From NCBI RefSeq assembly GCF_026012015.1, contig NZ_BRXR01000001.1, forward strand, positions 2,877,501 through 2,941,500: a stretch of 64,000 nucleotides of DNA, in the 5' to 3' direction. Numbering within the stretch: position 1 is the stretch's first letter; each line of letters opens with the position of its first letter. This DNA is from Clostridium omnivorum. GTDB lineage: Bacteria; Bacillota; Clostridia; Clostridiales; Clostridiaceae. Of this stretch, positions 25,140 to 33,763 are shown one piece after another. A program made the position numbers and the translations under genes. The notes below the pieces were generated by a model. It saw only the letters and a program-made list of their open reading frames with translations, searched no databases and had not been told where the DNA came from.

Positions 25140-26384
25140 CTATTTTGTTACTTTTGAGCTATCTTTAGGATTAGTCTCAATATTCATACCATCTTTTAAA
25201 TCTGTAGAAATTATTTCTATATACATATCTGTTTCCATACCCTTTTCAACCTTTATTTTTTTAGCAGTATCTTTCGACTTGCTATCTTTTTGTGTGGAAT
25301 CAATAACATAAATGTATTGACTGCCATCTGCATCTGCAACTATAGCATCGTATGGAACAGAGAAGACATCATTTTTTTCATTTAGTTTTATGGTTAATCT
25401 CACATTCATCCCTATTTTCATATTAGGGTTTTTATCTTTCAAAGTAACCTGAGTATCAAATTGAACATTGGAGGAGGAAGCAGTATTTCCATTAGCATCT
25501 TTAGCTGCAGTAGGTGCAATTTTTGATACAGTCCCTTCAAATTCTTTGTCCCCTGTGCTGTCGGATTTAATAATTACATCTTGTCCAACTTTTACAGAAG
25601 CTATATCATATTCACCTATTGCTGTTGATACAATCAAATTATCAGTATCTTCAATAACAAACAGCAAGCCGGCTGCAGAGTTATTTTCTTTTGCATTTAC
25701 TAGAGTAATCGTTCCATCAATAGGAGCAGTTATTTTGGAATTATTTAAAGTTTGCTTTTGTTTTTCAAGAGCTGCCTTTTGACTTTCTATGCTGTTTTTT
25801 GATGCATTACTGTTTTTATTTTTTACATTGTTTAATGATGCTGTGGCATTATCGTAAGCAATCTGAGATTTTTTTAAGGTTAATTCTGCTTTTGAAAGGT
25901 CGTCTGAAGTACTTTTTCCTTCATCATAAAGCATCTTAACCTTATCATAGCTGCTCTTAGAATTATCTAGGTCTAGTTTTGACGATTCCACATTGTTTGT
26001 TGCATTCTGCAAATTATATTTATTAGTAGCTTCTTCAGTTTTTAGTGACTCCTCAGCATTTTTTAGATTTAACTCAGCTTGTTTTATATCTAGTTCCAGG
26101 TTCGTTGTGTCAAGTTGTGCAAGCACATCACCAGTTTTTACTTTATCACCAACCTTAAAATTTACTTTCTTTACAGGATAGTTTGTTACTGTTGAATATA
26201 CATTTTTGCTATCGCTGCTAGTAATAGTTCCAGACACTAAAACTGAGTTTACAAGATTTGATTTTTTTAAGGTAAAAGTTTGAACAGTATTTGCATCGCG
26301 TGCCTTTGTAGCAGTTGGTCTAAATACAAATGCTCCTGCTATGAGTGCAGCTAAAATTACACCTATAATAATCTTCTTTTTCAT
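25140..26384 (-). CDS. Efflux periplasmic-adaptor-type protein (HlyD/MacA family)
   Basis: The protein of about 414 residues has an N-terminal signal anchor (KKKIIIGVILAALIAGAFVF), a biotinyl-lipoyl half motif (VKKVNFKVGDKVKTGDVLAQ), and a long coiled-coil hairpin (residues about 100-215). The second lipoyl half (KITAPIDGTITLV) and beta-barrel domains follow. In Gram-positives such adaptors work with MacB-like permeases in export of peptides or antibiotics. I chose the ATG at 26382-26384, behind AGGGAGAA; the longer frame has no site. It is the first gene of the operon, divergent from the two-component system. Confidence 0.9.
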   Translation of the reverse strand: MKKKIIIGVILAALIAGAFVFRPTATKARDANTVQTFTLKKSNLVNSVLVSGTITSSDSKNVYSTVTNYPVKKVNFKVGDKVKTGDVLAQLDTTNLELDIKQAELNLKNAEESLKTEEATNKYNLQNATNNVESSKLDLDNSKSSYDKVKMLYDEGKSTSDDLSKAELTLKKSQIAYDNATASLNNVKNKNSNASKNSIESQKAALEKQKQTLNNSKITAPIDGTITLVNAKENNSAAGLLFVIEDTDNLIVSTAIGEYDIASVKVGQDVIIKSDSTGDKEFEGTVSKIAPTAAKDANGNTASSSNVQFDTQVTLKDKNPNMKIGMNVRLTIKLNEKNDVFSVPYDAIVADADGSQYIYVIDSTQKDSKSKDTAKKIKVEKGMETDMYIEIISTDLKDGMNIETNPKDSSKVTK

Positions 26385-26436
26385 GTTAGATTTTCTCCCT
26401 TTCATTAATTGTTTTGTAACGCAAGTATATTTGACT

Positions 26437-26521
26437 AACATGAACTAAAGATGAATTAATGTAAATATTTTTTTCTTTTGTCGATACTATATGTAACTAT
26501 AATTCATCTTCCGTTCATGTT
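26437..26521. promoter_or_regulatory. Paired response-regulator boxes in the divergent promoter region
   Basis: Two 22-base arms at 26437-26458 and 26500-26521 are inverted repeats matching at 20 of 22 positions. Each arm contains TTCAT repeated at an 11-base interval (TTCATCTTCCGTTCATGTT on the plus strand), the spacing used by OmpR/PhoB-type regulators. One arm faces the efflux operon and the other faces the regulator gene. The 41 bases between the arms are AT-rich. Confidence 0.7.
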
Positions 26522-26572
26522 TAAGTTGTAGTATATATATGTATAAATAACCTTAGGAATGGGGGGCTTTTT

Positions 26573-27244
26573 TTGCTTACAATTTTAGTAGTAGAAGATG
26601 ATAATAAATTATGTAAATTATTTTGTACTGTGCTCTCAAAAAATGGCTATCGAACCTTGAGTGCAGAGGATGGAATGAAGGCATGGGATATATTAGAGAA
26701 AGAATATGTAGATTTGATTATTTCAGATATTATGATGCCTAATATGGATGGATATGAATTTACAAAATCTCTTAGAGATACTAATTCAGAAATACCTATT
26801 CTTATGATTACAGCTAAAGAAGATTTTCTAGCAAAAAAGCGGGGATTCATGGCTGGCACCGATGATTATATGGTAAAACCTATTGATGTAAATGAAATGG
26901 TACTTCGGGTAGGGGCATTACTTAGGCGTGCAAAAATTGTTCATGAAAGAAAGCAGATAGTCGGACAGACCATTCTTGATTATGATTCACTTTCGGTTTC
27001 AAGAGGAGAAGAATCTATTGAGCTTCCTCAGAAGGAATTTTATTTACTTTATAAGTTAGTTGCTTATCCAAATAAAATATTTACAAGGCAGCAGCTTATG
27101 GATGAAATCTGGGGTATCAATAGCGAATCTGATATTCAGACAATAGATGTCCATGTAAACAGGATAAGAAGACATCTACAAAGTAACCCGGACTTTGAAA
27201 TTATAACTGTACGCGGACTTGGATATAAGGCGGTGAAAAAATGA
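26573..27244 (+). CDS. OmpR/PhoB-family response regulator
   Basis: The protein of 223 residues has a receiver domain (ILVVEDD at the start, LIISDIMMPNMDG with the phospho-acceptor Asp near residue 53, ITAKE, and GTDDYMVKP with the conserved Lys). A C-terminal winged helix follows (QKEFYLLYKLVAYPNKIFTR, IQTIDVHVNRIRRHL). It starts at TTG after GGGGGG. Its stop overlaps the kinase start (ATGA). It probably binds the paired boxes upstream and controls both its own genes and the efflux operon. Confidence 0.93.
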   Translation: MLTILVVEDDNKLCKLFCTVLSKNGYRTLSAEDGMKAWDILEKEYVDLIISDIMMPNMDGYEFTKSLRDTNSEIPILMITAKEDFLAKKRGFMAGTDDYMVKPIDVNEMVLRVGALLRRAKIVHERKQIVGQTILDYDSLSVSRGEESIELPQKEFYLLYKLVAYPNKIFTRQQLMDEIWGINSESDIQTIDVHVNRIRRHLQSNPDFEIITVRGLGYKAVKK

Positions 27245-28278
27245 GAAAAAGATCTCATTCTAAGCTATGGATACGGTTTACTGTTGGCGTTATTTTTATT
27301 ACTTTTACTGTTTTTTCTTTAATGGCTGCTATTGCACTTATATCATTCTACTATGGCTATTTTCCACAGCATCGGAATCCAATAGTTCCAATTATTTCAA
27401 TGGTATTTTTCTGCATGATTATCTCAACTTTTTTTACTCTTATAATTGGACATAGGATACTACGCCCTATAGAAACTTTAATTGATGCTACGAAAAAAGT
27501 AGCTAAAGGTGACTTCAGCGTCAGACTAGATGAAAACTATCCTGAGGATGAAATTCGTGATATGAATCTGCATTTTAATAAGATGATTGATGAATTAAAT
27601 GGAATTGAAACCTTAAGAAATGATTTTATAGTGAATGTTTCTCATGAGTTTAAAACTCCTATTGCTTCTATTGAGGGCTACGCTACATTATTACAGGATC
27701 CATTATTGATAGAGGAAGAACGTAAAGAATATACTCAAATGATTCTTGATAGTGCTGCACAGCTTTCTTCTCTTTCAGGGAATATACTTAAGCTTTCTGA
27801 ATTTGAATCACAGAAAATTATGCCTGAAAAGAAAAGTTTCTCGCTAGATGAACAAATAAGACAAGCGCTGCTATTCCTTGAAGGCAAATGGTCAAAAAAG
27901 AACCTAGAAATAGATCTTGAACTGCCAATAATAAATTACTTTGGAAATGAAGAATTTTTGATGCAAGTATGGCTTAATATTTATGGAAATGCAATTAAAT
28001 TCACACCTGAAAGCGGCAAAATCTATACCTCTATAAAAGAATATGATAATAGAATTTATGTTTCTATATCAGATACAGGCAGCGGAATGACTGAAGAAGT
28101 GCAGAAACATATTTTTGAAAAGTTTTATCAAGGTGACCGCACCAGGCACTCTGAGGGGAATGGTCTAGGGTTGACACTGGTTAAGAGGATTCTGGATTTA
28201 TTGGGGGGATCTATAGAAGTGCAAAGCGAAATAGGAATAGGTACTACTTTTACTGTATGTTTGCCATTAGAGAGTTAA
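27241..28278 (+). CDS. Sensor histidine kinase
   Basis: The protein of 345 residues has two membrane segments (about residues 12-36 and 48-72) with only a short extracytoplasmic loop, then a HAMP domain. The HisKA site is VSHEFKTPIASIEGY (His near residue 135), and HATPase motifs include NIYGNAIKFTP, DTGSGM and GNGLGLTLVKRI. The tiny external loop is typical of kinases that sense cell-envelope stress or act with an ABC exporter, which fits the adjacent MacB-like system. It overlaps the regulator gene by four bases. Confidence 0.93.
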   Translation: MRKRSHSKLWIRFTVGVIFITFTVFSLMAAIALISFYYGYFPQHRNPIVPIISMVFFCMIISTFFTLIIGHRILRPIETLIDATKKVAKGDFSVRLDENYPEDEIRDMNLHFNKMIDELNGIETLRNDFIVNVSHEFKTPIASIEGYATLLQDPLLIEEERKEYTQMILDSAAQLSSLSGNILKLSEFESQKIMPEKKSFSLDEQIRQALLFLEGKWSKKNLEIDLELPIINYFGNEEFLMQVWLNIYGNAIKFTPESGKIYTSIKEYDNRIYVSISDTGSGMTEEVQKHIFEKFYQGDRTRHSEGNGLGLTLVKRILDLLGGSIEVQSEIGIGTTFTVCLPLES

Positions 28279-28432
28279 AGCAGTTTCTAATACAATAAGC
28301 AACTTGAAAGCACTTATATAGTTAGAAAAATTATTTGTTGATTAGGATATTTTTGTAAAAGGTGTACAATTATTCACTTTTTGAGGTAATATTATATATA
28401 TGTATACTCTATTTTGGTCTTGGAGGAAAAAT

Positions 28433-28489
28433 ATGAGTAATACTATAGTAATAGGCAATAACAATACTAAAGAAGTTGGGGTCAAATGA
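28433..28489 (+). CDS. Possible 18-residue leader peptide upstream of pepF
   Basis: An ATG preceded by TTGGAGGAAAAAT opens a frame of 18 residues (MSNTIVIGNNNTKEVGVK) that ends 17 bases before the pepF start. The ribosome binding site is as good as those of real genes nearby. The peptide resembles nothing I know. It may be a leader peptide, a short functional peptide or chance. Confidence 0.35.
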   Translation: MSNTIVIGNNNTKEVGVK

Positions 28490-28506
28490 TATGAGGGGGT
28501 AGTAAA

Positions 28507-30315
28507 ATGGCAAAAGTTTTAAAGGATAGAAAGGATGTGGATCAATCTCTTACTTGGGATTTATCCGCTATATTCGGTACTGAAGATGAATATAACTCCG
28601 CTGTGAAAAAGCTTCAGGAACTTGCTTTACAATTGGAAAAGGACTATAAAGGAAAGCTAAGTGATGCAGAAAATATTAATGGATGCTTGGATAAGTTAAG
28701 AGAAGTAATGCAGATTTTGCATCTTACGGTACATTATGCTGAGCTTTCAGTGGAAGTAGATCATACTAACGAGAAAAATCAGGAAAGATACATGAAATTT
28801 ATGAACATTGAGTCCGACATTAGCAGCAGATTGAGCTTTATTGAAAGTGAACTAATTCAAGCTGATGATAAAGTTATTGATGAAGCAATAAGTTTGTCAG
28901 AAGAAAACTGTAATTATTTAATAAATATAAAGAGAAGTAAGCCTCATGCTCTTCATCCAGAAGTAGAAAAAGTATTAGCAGCATTATCTGGAACCTTAGA
29001 GGCACCATATAGTATCTATGGAAGAGCTAAGCTTGCGGATATGAATTTCAAGAGTTTTACTGTAGATGGTGTTGAGTATCCGCTTAGCTTTGTACTCTTT
29101 GAGAATGAATGGGAATATGAAAATGACACAAGGGTACGAAGAGCTGCTTTTGAAGCTTTTTCTTCTAAATTAAGAGAATATCAGCACACTATAGCAGGGG
29201 CTTATCAGACTCAGGTGCAGAAGGAAAAAACCATGGCATCTCTTAGAGGATTTGATTCGGTTATAGACAGTTTATTATTTAATCAAAAGGTGGATAGAAC
29301 ATTATATAACAGGCAGATAGATTTAATCATGGAAAAGCTAGCACCTCACATGAGAAAGTATGCTAAACTGCTTCAGAAAATACATAAATTAGATGAGATG
29401 ACCTTTGCGGATTTAAAGCTTCCTGTTGATGCTGGTTATGAACCTACAATAACTGTAGAGGATTCTAAGAAGTATATTAAAGAAGCCTTATCAATACTTG
29501 GTGAAGATTATTCTGAGATGCTTGATAGAGCCTATGATGAGAGATGGGTAGACTTTGTTCAGAACAAGGGAAAGTCCACAGGAGGCTTCTGTGCAAGCCC
29601 TTATGGAAGCCATTCCTTCATTTTGCTGTCATGGAATGAAAGAATGACAGAAGCATTCGTATTAGCTCATGAACTTGGGCACGCAGGACATTTTGATTTA
29701 TGCAACAAAAACCAAAGCATCTTTGATGTAGATGTATCGACTTACTTTGTGGAAGCACCATCAACAATGAATGAGATGCTTATGGCAAATTATCTTATGA
29801 AGGTTAATGATGAGCCTAGATTTAAGAGATGGGTTTTAGCTTCAATGATAGGACGTACTTATTATCACAATTTTGTTACTCACTTATTAGAAGCTACTTA
29901 TCAGAGAGAGGTTTATAATATAATGGATAAGGGTGGAAGCGTACAGGCTTCAACTTTAAATGAGATAATGAGAAATACTCTTGAAAAGTTCTGGGGAGAT
30001 TCTGTGAAGATAACAGATGGTGCAGAGCTTACATGGATGAGACAGCCTCATTACTATATGGGACTTTATCCTTATACTTACAGTGCAGGACTTACCATAG
30101 CTACTGAAGTAAGCAAGAGAATTCTAGAGGAAGGACAGCCTGCTATAGATGATTGGAGAGAAGTGTTAAAAGCTGGTTCAACCAAGACTCCAGTGGAGCT
30201 TGCTAAAATGGCTGGAGTAGATATTACTACTGATAAGCCTCTGCTTGACACAATTGAGCATATTGGAAATATAATAGATGAGATAATTAAGCTAACTGAT
30301 GAAATCGAAGGATAA
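28507..30315 (+). CDS. pepF: Oligoendopeptidase F (M3 family)
   Basis: The protein of 602 residues carries the M3 zinc motif AHELGHAGHF near residue 387 and, further on, the downstream Glu in EAPSTMNEM. The N-terminal helical region (DLSAIFGTEDEYNSAV) and the C-terminal PHYYMGLYPYTYSAG segment match the PepF/M3B group. It cuts cytoplasmic peptides of roughly 7-17 residues. The ATG follows a GAGGGGGT box. The DegV-family gene follows 18 bases later, so the two may be co-transcribed. Confidence 0.94.
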   Translation: MAKVLKDRKDVDQSLTWDLSAIFGTEDEYNSAVKKLQELALQLEKDYKGKLSDAENINGCLDKLREVMQILHLTVHYAELSVEVDHTNEKNQERYMKFMNIESDISSRLSFIESELIQADDKVIDEAISLSEENCNYLINIKRSKPHALHPEVEKVLAALSGTLEAPYSIYGRAKLADMNFKSFTVDGVEYPLSFVLFENEWEYENDTRVRRAAFEAFSSKLREYQHTIAGAYQTQVQKEKTMASLRGFDSVIDSLLFNQKVDRTLYNRQIDLIMEKLAPHMRKYAKLLQKIHKLDEMTFADLKLPVDAGYEPTITVEDSKKYIKEALSILGEDYSEMLDRAYDERWVDFVQNKGKSTGGFCASPYGSHSFILLSWNERMTEAFVLAHELGHAGHFDLCNKNQSIFDVDVSTYFVEAPSTMNEMLMANYLMKVNDEPRFKRWVLASMIGRTYYHNFVTHLLEATYQREVYNIMDKGGSVQASTLNEIMRNTLEKFWGDSVKITDGAELTWMRQPHYYMGLYPYTYSAGLTIATEVSKRILEEGQPAIDDWREVLKAGSTKTPVELAKMAGVDITTDKPLLDTIEHIGNIIDEIIKLTDEIEG

Positions 30316-30333
30316 TATTAAGGAGTGTTGAAT

Positions 30334-31221
30334 ATGTCTGATTATGTTCTTACTTGTTGTTCCACCGCAGATATGCCATATGAGTACTTCCAAAAAAGGA
30401 ATATCCCATTTGTTTGTTTTCATTATAATATGGACGGAAAAGAATATCTGGATGATTTGGGTCAAACCATGTCTTTTAAAGAATTTTATGGTAGAATTGA
30501 TGCAGGGTCCATGCCAACTACCTCACAGGTAAACGTAGGACAGTTTATTGACTTCTTTGAACCGTATTTAAGGGATGGCAAGGATATCTTGCACATTTCA
30601 CTATCAACTGGGTTGTCAGGATCATACAATTCGGCCAATATTGCTAAAAAGGAACTTTTATTAAAATATCCAGCACGAAAAATTCTCATTGTGGATTCAC
30701 TAGGCGCATCATCGGGTTATGGTCTACTAACTGATATGGCGGCAGATATGAGGGACAATGGCGCAACCATTGAAGAGGTGTATGCCTTTGTAGAAGAAAA
30801 TAAGCTTAACATACACCATTGGTTTTTTTCTACAAATCTTACACACTATAAACGTGGTGGTCGTATACCAGCCACAACTGCAATTGTTGGAAATATGCTG
30901 AATATATGCCCACTTATGAATATGAGTTATGACGGAAAACTTATTCCTCGCACGAAGATTCGAGGTAAAAAACTTGTCATAAACGAGATTGTCCGCAAGA
31001 TGGAAGCACATGCAAAAGACGGCACAAATTACTCGGGAAAGTGCTTTATTTCGAATTCGCTTTGCTATGACGATGCACGTAAGGTGGCAGATCTAGTCGA
31101 GGAAAAGTTTCCTCACCTCAATGGTTCTGTCATGATTAACAGTATTGGTACTGTAATAGGTTCACATACTGGACCTGGAACTGTTGCACTTTTCTTTTTC
31201 GGAGATAAGCGTGAAGATTGA
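30334..31221 (+). CDS. DegV family fatty-acid-binding protein
   Basis: The protein of about 295 residues shows the DegV/EDD-fold motifs: CSTADMPYEYF, SMPTTSQVNVGQF with the TTSQ signature near residue 60, HISLSTGLSGSYNSA near 90, and the C-terminal GPGTVALFFFG. These proteins bind fatty acids and can act with fatty-acid kinase FakA as FakB; no fakA is nearby. ATG 30334 is spaced from AGGAG; the GTG at 30325 lies in that site. Codon choice is more GC-rich than neighbouring genes (several CGC, CGT and ACC codons), which may indicate transfer. Confidence 0.88.
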   Translation: MSDYVLTCCSTADMPYEYFQKRNIPFVCFHYNMDGKEYLDDLGQTMSFKEFYGRIDAGSMPTTSQVNVGQFIDFFEPYLRDGKDILHISLSTGLSGSYNSANIAKKELLLKYPARKILIVDSLGASSGYGLLTDMAADMRDNGATIEEVYAFVEENKLNIHHWFFSTNLTHYKRGGRIPATTAIVGNMLNICPLMNMSYDGKLIPRTKIRGKKLVINEIVRKMEAHAKDGTNYSGKCFISNSLCYDDARKVADLVEEKFPHLNGSVMINSIGTVIGSHTGPGTVALFFFGDKRED

Positions 31222-31471
31222 TTTTTTTTCAAATGCAATCTGTGGCTTTATTAAATTATTAAAATTAAACTTTTAACAGGCCTTAGGCGGTGATTTTAAT
31301 CGTTTTACTCCCCAAATAATGCTCTCAGCTGCGTATATGAATATAACCGGCTTTATTTAAAGAAATAATCAATTTGTTTGATATAGCAATTTGTATTAAC
31401 ATAGAAGTAGTTTATTAAGCTGAATTGCTATAGTTGGTTAATTTTTTTACCAAAACAAAGGAGAGAATATC
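31222..31471. other. Intergenic region between the DegV and FrhB-like genes
   Basis: The 250 bases hold no gene I can support. A T run follows the DegV stop without a clear stem. A 10-bp inverted repeat, TATAGCAATT at 31382-31391 and AATTGCTATA at 31423-31432, lies near the likely promoter of the next gene. AAAGGAGAG provides the ribosome binding site. Confidence 0.4.
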
Positions 31472-32581
31472 ATGGAGAGTGTCCATTCAAAGAAGGAAGA
31501 TTGCAGTGGCTGCAGTGCCTGTTACAACACATGCCCTACAAATGCAATTTGTATGAAAGCAGATGAAGAAGGTTTTTTATATCCTGTTATAGACCAAGCC
31601 CTATGTGTAGATTGTAATAACTGTGTAAATGTATGTCCTTTAACTCAAGATGGAAATTATAAAAATGAAAATATACCGGAAATTTTGGTAGCCAAGCATA
31701 AATCAGAAGAGGTTTTATTGAAGTCAACCTCAGGAGGAATCTTCACTGCAATTTCAGATGCAATACTTGGAGAAGGTGGAGTAGTCTACGGTGCTGAGTA
31801 TGATGATGAATTCCATGTGCTGCATAAGAGAGCGGAAAATTATGAACAGAGGAATTCAATGAGAATATCCAAGTATGTACAAAGCAATATGGGCGAAATT
31901 TTTCAGGAAGTAGAAAAGGACCTAGTGGATAATAAAAAGGTGTTATTCACAGGAACCCCCTGCCAAATTGCTGGACTTAAGGCATTTATAGGGCATTCTA
32001 GCTTGGCTTATAATCTATATCTATGCGATTTAATTTGCCATAGTATTCCTAGTCCTTTAGTATGGGAAGATTATAAAACACTGCTGGAAAAAGAGTATGG
32101 AGGCAGATTAACAAGTGTCAAGTTTAGAACTAAGGAAATAGATTGGAGCCGTGAAAATAGTAAAAAGGCTTTTTTGTTTACTACTTCACAGAGTGAGCAG
32201 GTTCATAATGACACTAGATTCTATAAGCTTTTCTTAGAAGAAAAGACCATAATGCGTCCTTCTTGTGAGAAGTGCCGATTTACTGACATACATCGTGCCT
32301 CAGATATTACCATTGCAGATTATTGGGGAATTGAAAAATACGCTCCTGAATGGATGGATAAAAAGGGTGTTTCAATAATTTTGATTAACAATCAAAAAGG
32401 TGAGGAACTACTTAGAAAATGCAATGACGAAGTTAAATATGAAAAACGTCCTAAGGAAGAAGCACTTACTGAACAACAGCGTTTAAGTGAACCTGTTAAG
32501 TTTCCAGAAGGTCGCAACAAGTTTTGGGAAGATTATGGAAAGTATGGTTTTGAATATATTATTGAACAATTAGATAAATAG
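31472..32581 (+). CDS. FrhB-like iron-sulfur flavoprotein (F420 hydrogenase beta-subunit family)
   Basis: The protein of 369 residues begins with two ferredoxin clusters (CSGCSACYNTCP and CVDCNNCVNVCP, residues about 11-58). The FrhB N- and C-terminal domains follow (STSGGIFTAISDAIL, FTGTPCQIAGLKAF, CDLICHSIPSP, CEKCRF, DITIADYWG). True F420 metabolism is not expected in a clostridium; related proteins act as ferredoxin-linked flavin oxidoreductases or occur in polysaccharide loci. The substrate is unknown. It is a single-gene unit ending at a strong terminator. Confidence 0.85.
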   Translation: MESVHSKKEDCSGCSACYNTCPTNAICMKADEEGFLYPVIDQALCVDCNNCVNVCPLTQDGNYKNENIPEILVAKHKSEEVLLKSTSGGIFTAISDAILGEGGVVYGAEYDDEFHVLHKRAENYEQRNSMRISKYVQSNMGEIFQEVEKDLVDNKKVLFTGTPCQIAGLKAFIGHSSLAYNLYLCDLICHSIPSPLVWEDYKTLLEKEYGGRLTSVKFRTKEIDWSRENSKKAFLFTTSQSEQVHNDTRFYKLFLEEKTIMRPSCEKCRFTDIHRASDITIADYWGIEKYAPEWMDKKGVSIILINNQKGEELLRKCNDEVKYEKRPKEEALTEQQRLSEPVKFPEGRNKFWEDYGKYGFEYIIEQLDK

Positions 32582-32595
32582 TATTATTAAGAAAA

Positions 32596-32606
32596 GTAAG
32601 AAGTAA
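32596..32606 (+). repeat. GTAAGAAGTAA motif, copy 1
   Basis: This 11-base motif lies about 15 bases after a stop codon and directly before a terminator. Identical copies occur at 54045-54055 and 55678-55688 in the same context. Confidence 0.5.
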
Positions 32607-32607
32607 A

Positions 32608-32648
32608 GAAGGAATTTTTGCCGTAAGGGCAAAAATTCCTTCTTTTTT
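32608..32648 (+). terminator. Terminator after the FrhB-like gene
   Basis: GAAGGAATTTTTGCC and GGCAAAAATTCCTTC form a perfect 15-bp stem with a GTAAG loop, followed by a T run. It may also serve the convergent LysR gene. Confidence 0.92.
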
Positions 32649-32678
32649 CACTATTAACTTTTCGCTATTATAATTTCA

Positions 32679-33560
32679 TCAGCGAAAGCTTTTATCTAAG
32701 CCCACCATTTCTAAAAATTTTTTAGAAACAGCGGATAAATACCTGTCTTTAACTGTAATTATTGCAATTTGCGTATAAAAGGATGGTACATCGATAATCT
32801 TGTAGTTCATGGCTTTATCTGTTACAAGGTTTAAAGCAGATAATGGGGCTACTGCAACACCAAGTCCTGCTTGTGCCCAAAGCAGATTCACTGGTAAATA
32901 ATTATTTAAACAAAAGATATTAGGTTCAAAGCCCTCATCCAAACAAGCAGCTGTAAGTATCTCAGCTAGCTTACGAACTATTATTATAGGTTTACCCTTT
33001 AAGTCTTTTACTGAAATTGTATCCTCAATGTTTAGAAAGCTATAATTTGAATTGTATAATGCAATCATAGGTTCTTTATCCCAATACTGAATGTCAAGCC
33101 CATTAGTATTAAATGGAGTTCTAACTATACCTGCTTCAATTATTCCATTAAACAGGAGTTCCAGAATTTCATAGGTGCTGCCTTCATAAAGTTCATACTT
33201 TATTTGAGGATTCTCTTTATTAAAATTTATAAGGTTACCATTGATAAGAGTGCTATCAACCATTGGAGTTATGCCAATTCGAAGTGTTCCTGCCAGTCCA
33301 TTGTTATAATCAGTAATTTCTTTATGTATGGATTGAGTAAGTGCAGAAATATGCTTTGCTTTACGATAAAGTATCTCTCCTGCATCTGTAAGGGTCATTT
33401 TTCTTGAACCACGATTCATAAGCTTAGTACCGAGCTCTTCTTCCATCAATTTTAATTGATTACTTAGCGCTGGCTGCGCTATATGAAGCTTTTTGGCTGC
33501 TGCTGTAATATTGCCTTCCTCAACAATAGTAGTAAAAATAACAAGTTGTTTTATATCCAT
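32679..33560 (-). CDS. LysR-family transcriptional regulator
   Basis: The protein of 293 residues has the LysR N-terminal helix-turn-helix (MDIKQLVIFTTIVEEGNITA, AAKKLHIAQPALSNQLKLME) and a C-terminal effector domain starting near residue 90 (GTLRIGITPMVDSTLI). Such regulators usually control a divergent or nearby gene. Here the divergent neighbour is the YtrA-type operon, which already has its own regulator and operator, so the LysR target is unclear. The ATG follows AGAGGAT on the minus strand. Confidence 0.9.
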   Translation of the reverse strand: MDIKQLVIFTTIVEEGNITAAAKKLHIAQPALSNQLKLMEEELGTKLMNRGSRKMTLTDAGEILYRKAKHISALTQSIHKEITDYNNGLAGTLRIGITPMVDSTLINGNLINFNKENPQIKYELYEGSTYEILELLFNGIIEAGIVRTPFNTNGLDIQYWDKEPMIALYNSNYSFLNIEDTISVKDLKGKPIIIVRKLAEILTAACLDEGFEPNIFCLNNYLPVNLLWAQAGLGVAVAPLSALNLVTDKAMNYKIIDVPSFYTQIAIITVKDRYLSAVSKKFLEMVGLDKSFR

Positions 33561-33689
33561 AATTCAATCCTCTCATAAACTATGTAGAATTTTATATAGT
33601 TCATATGATAATTAGTGTCTTTATTATAGTATTAATGAAACTGCAATTCAAATATTTCATGAAACTTAGAAAAATGTTACATAAAGGTA

Positions 33690-33718
33690 TTGACAATATT
33701 TTACTAGTATTGTATTAT
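33690..33718 (+). promoter_or_regulatory. Sigma-A promoter of the YtrA-type operon
   Basis: TTGACA at 33690-33695 and TATTAT at 33713-33718 are spaced by exactly 17 bases. The start codon of the regulator lies 45 bases downstream. Confidence 0.85.
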
Positions 33719-33746
33719 TGTATTAACCACTTAATACAGTAATACA
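33711..33746 (+). promoter_or_regulatory. Operator for the YtrA-type GntR regulator
   Basis: TGTATTATTGTATTAA at 33711-33726 and TTAATACAGTAATACA at 33731-33746 are inverted repeats matching at 15 of 16 positions, with a CCAC centre. The left arm covers the -10 box, so binding would block transcription. This is the expected autoregulatory arrangement. Confidence 0.8.
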
Positions 33747-33763
33747 TTGAAAGGAGTTTTAGA

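Noticed and set aside
26385-26441. Longer N-terminus of the efflux adaptor
   Set aside because: The extension has no ribosome binding site and would run into the regulator box; ATG at 26384 starts a normal signal anchor.
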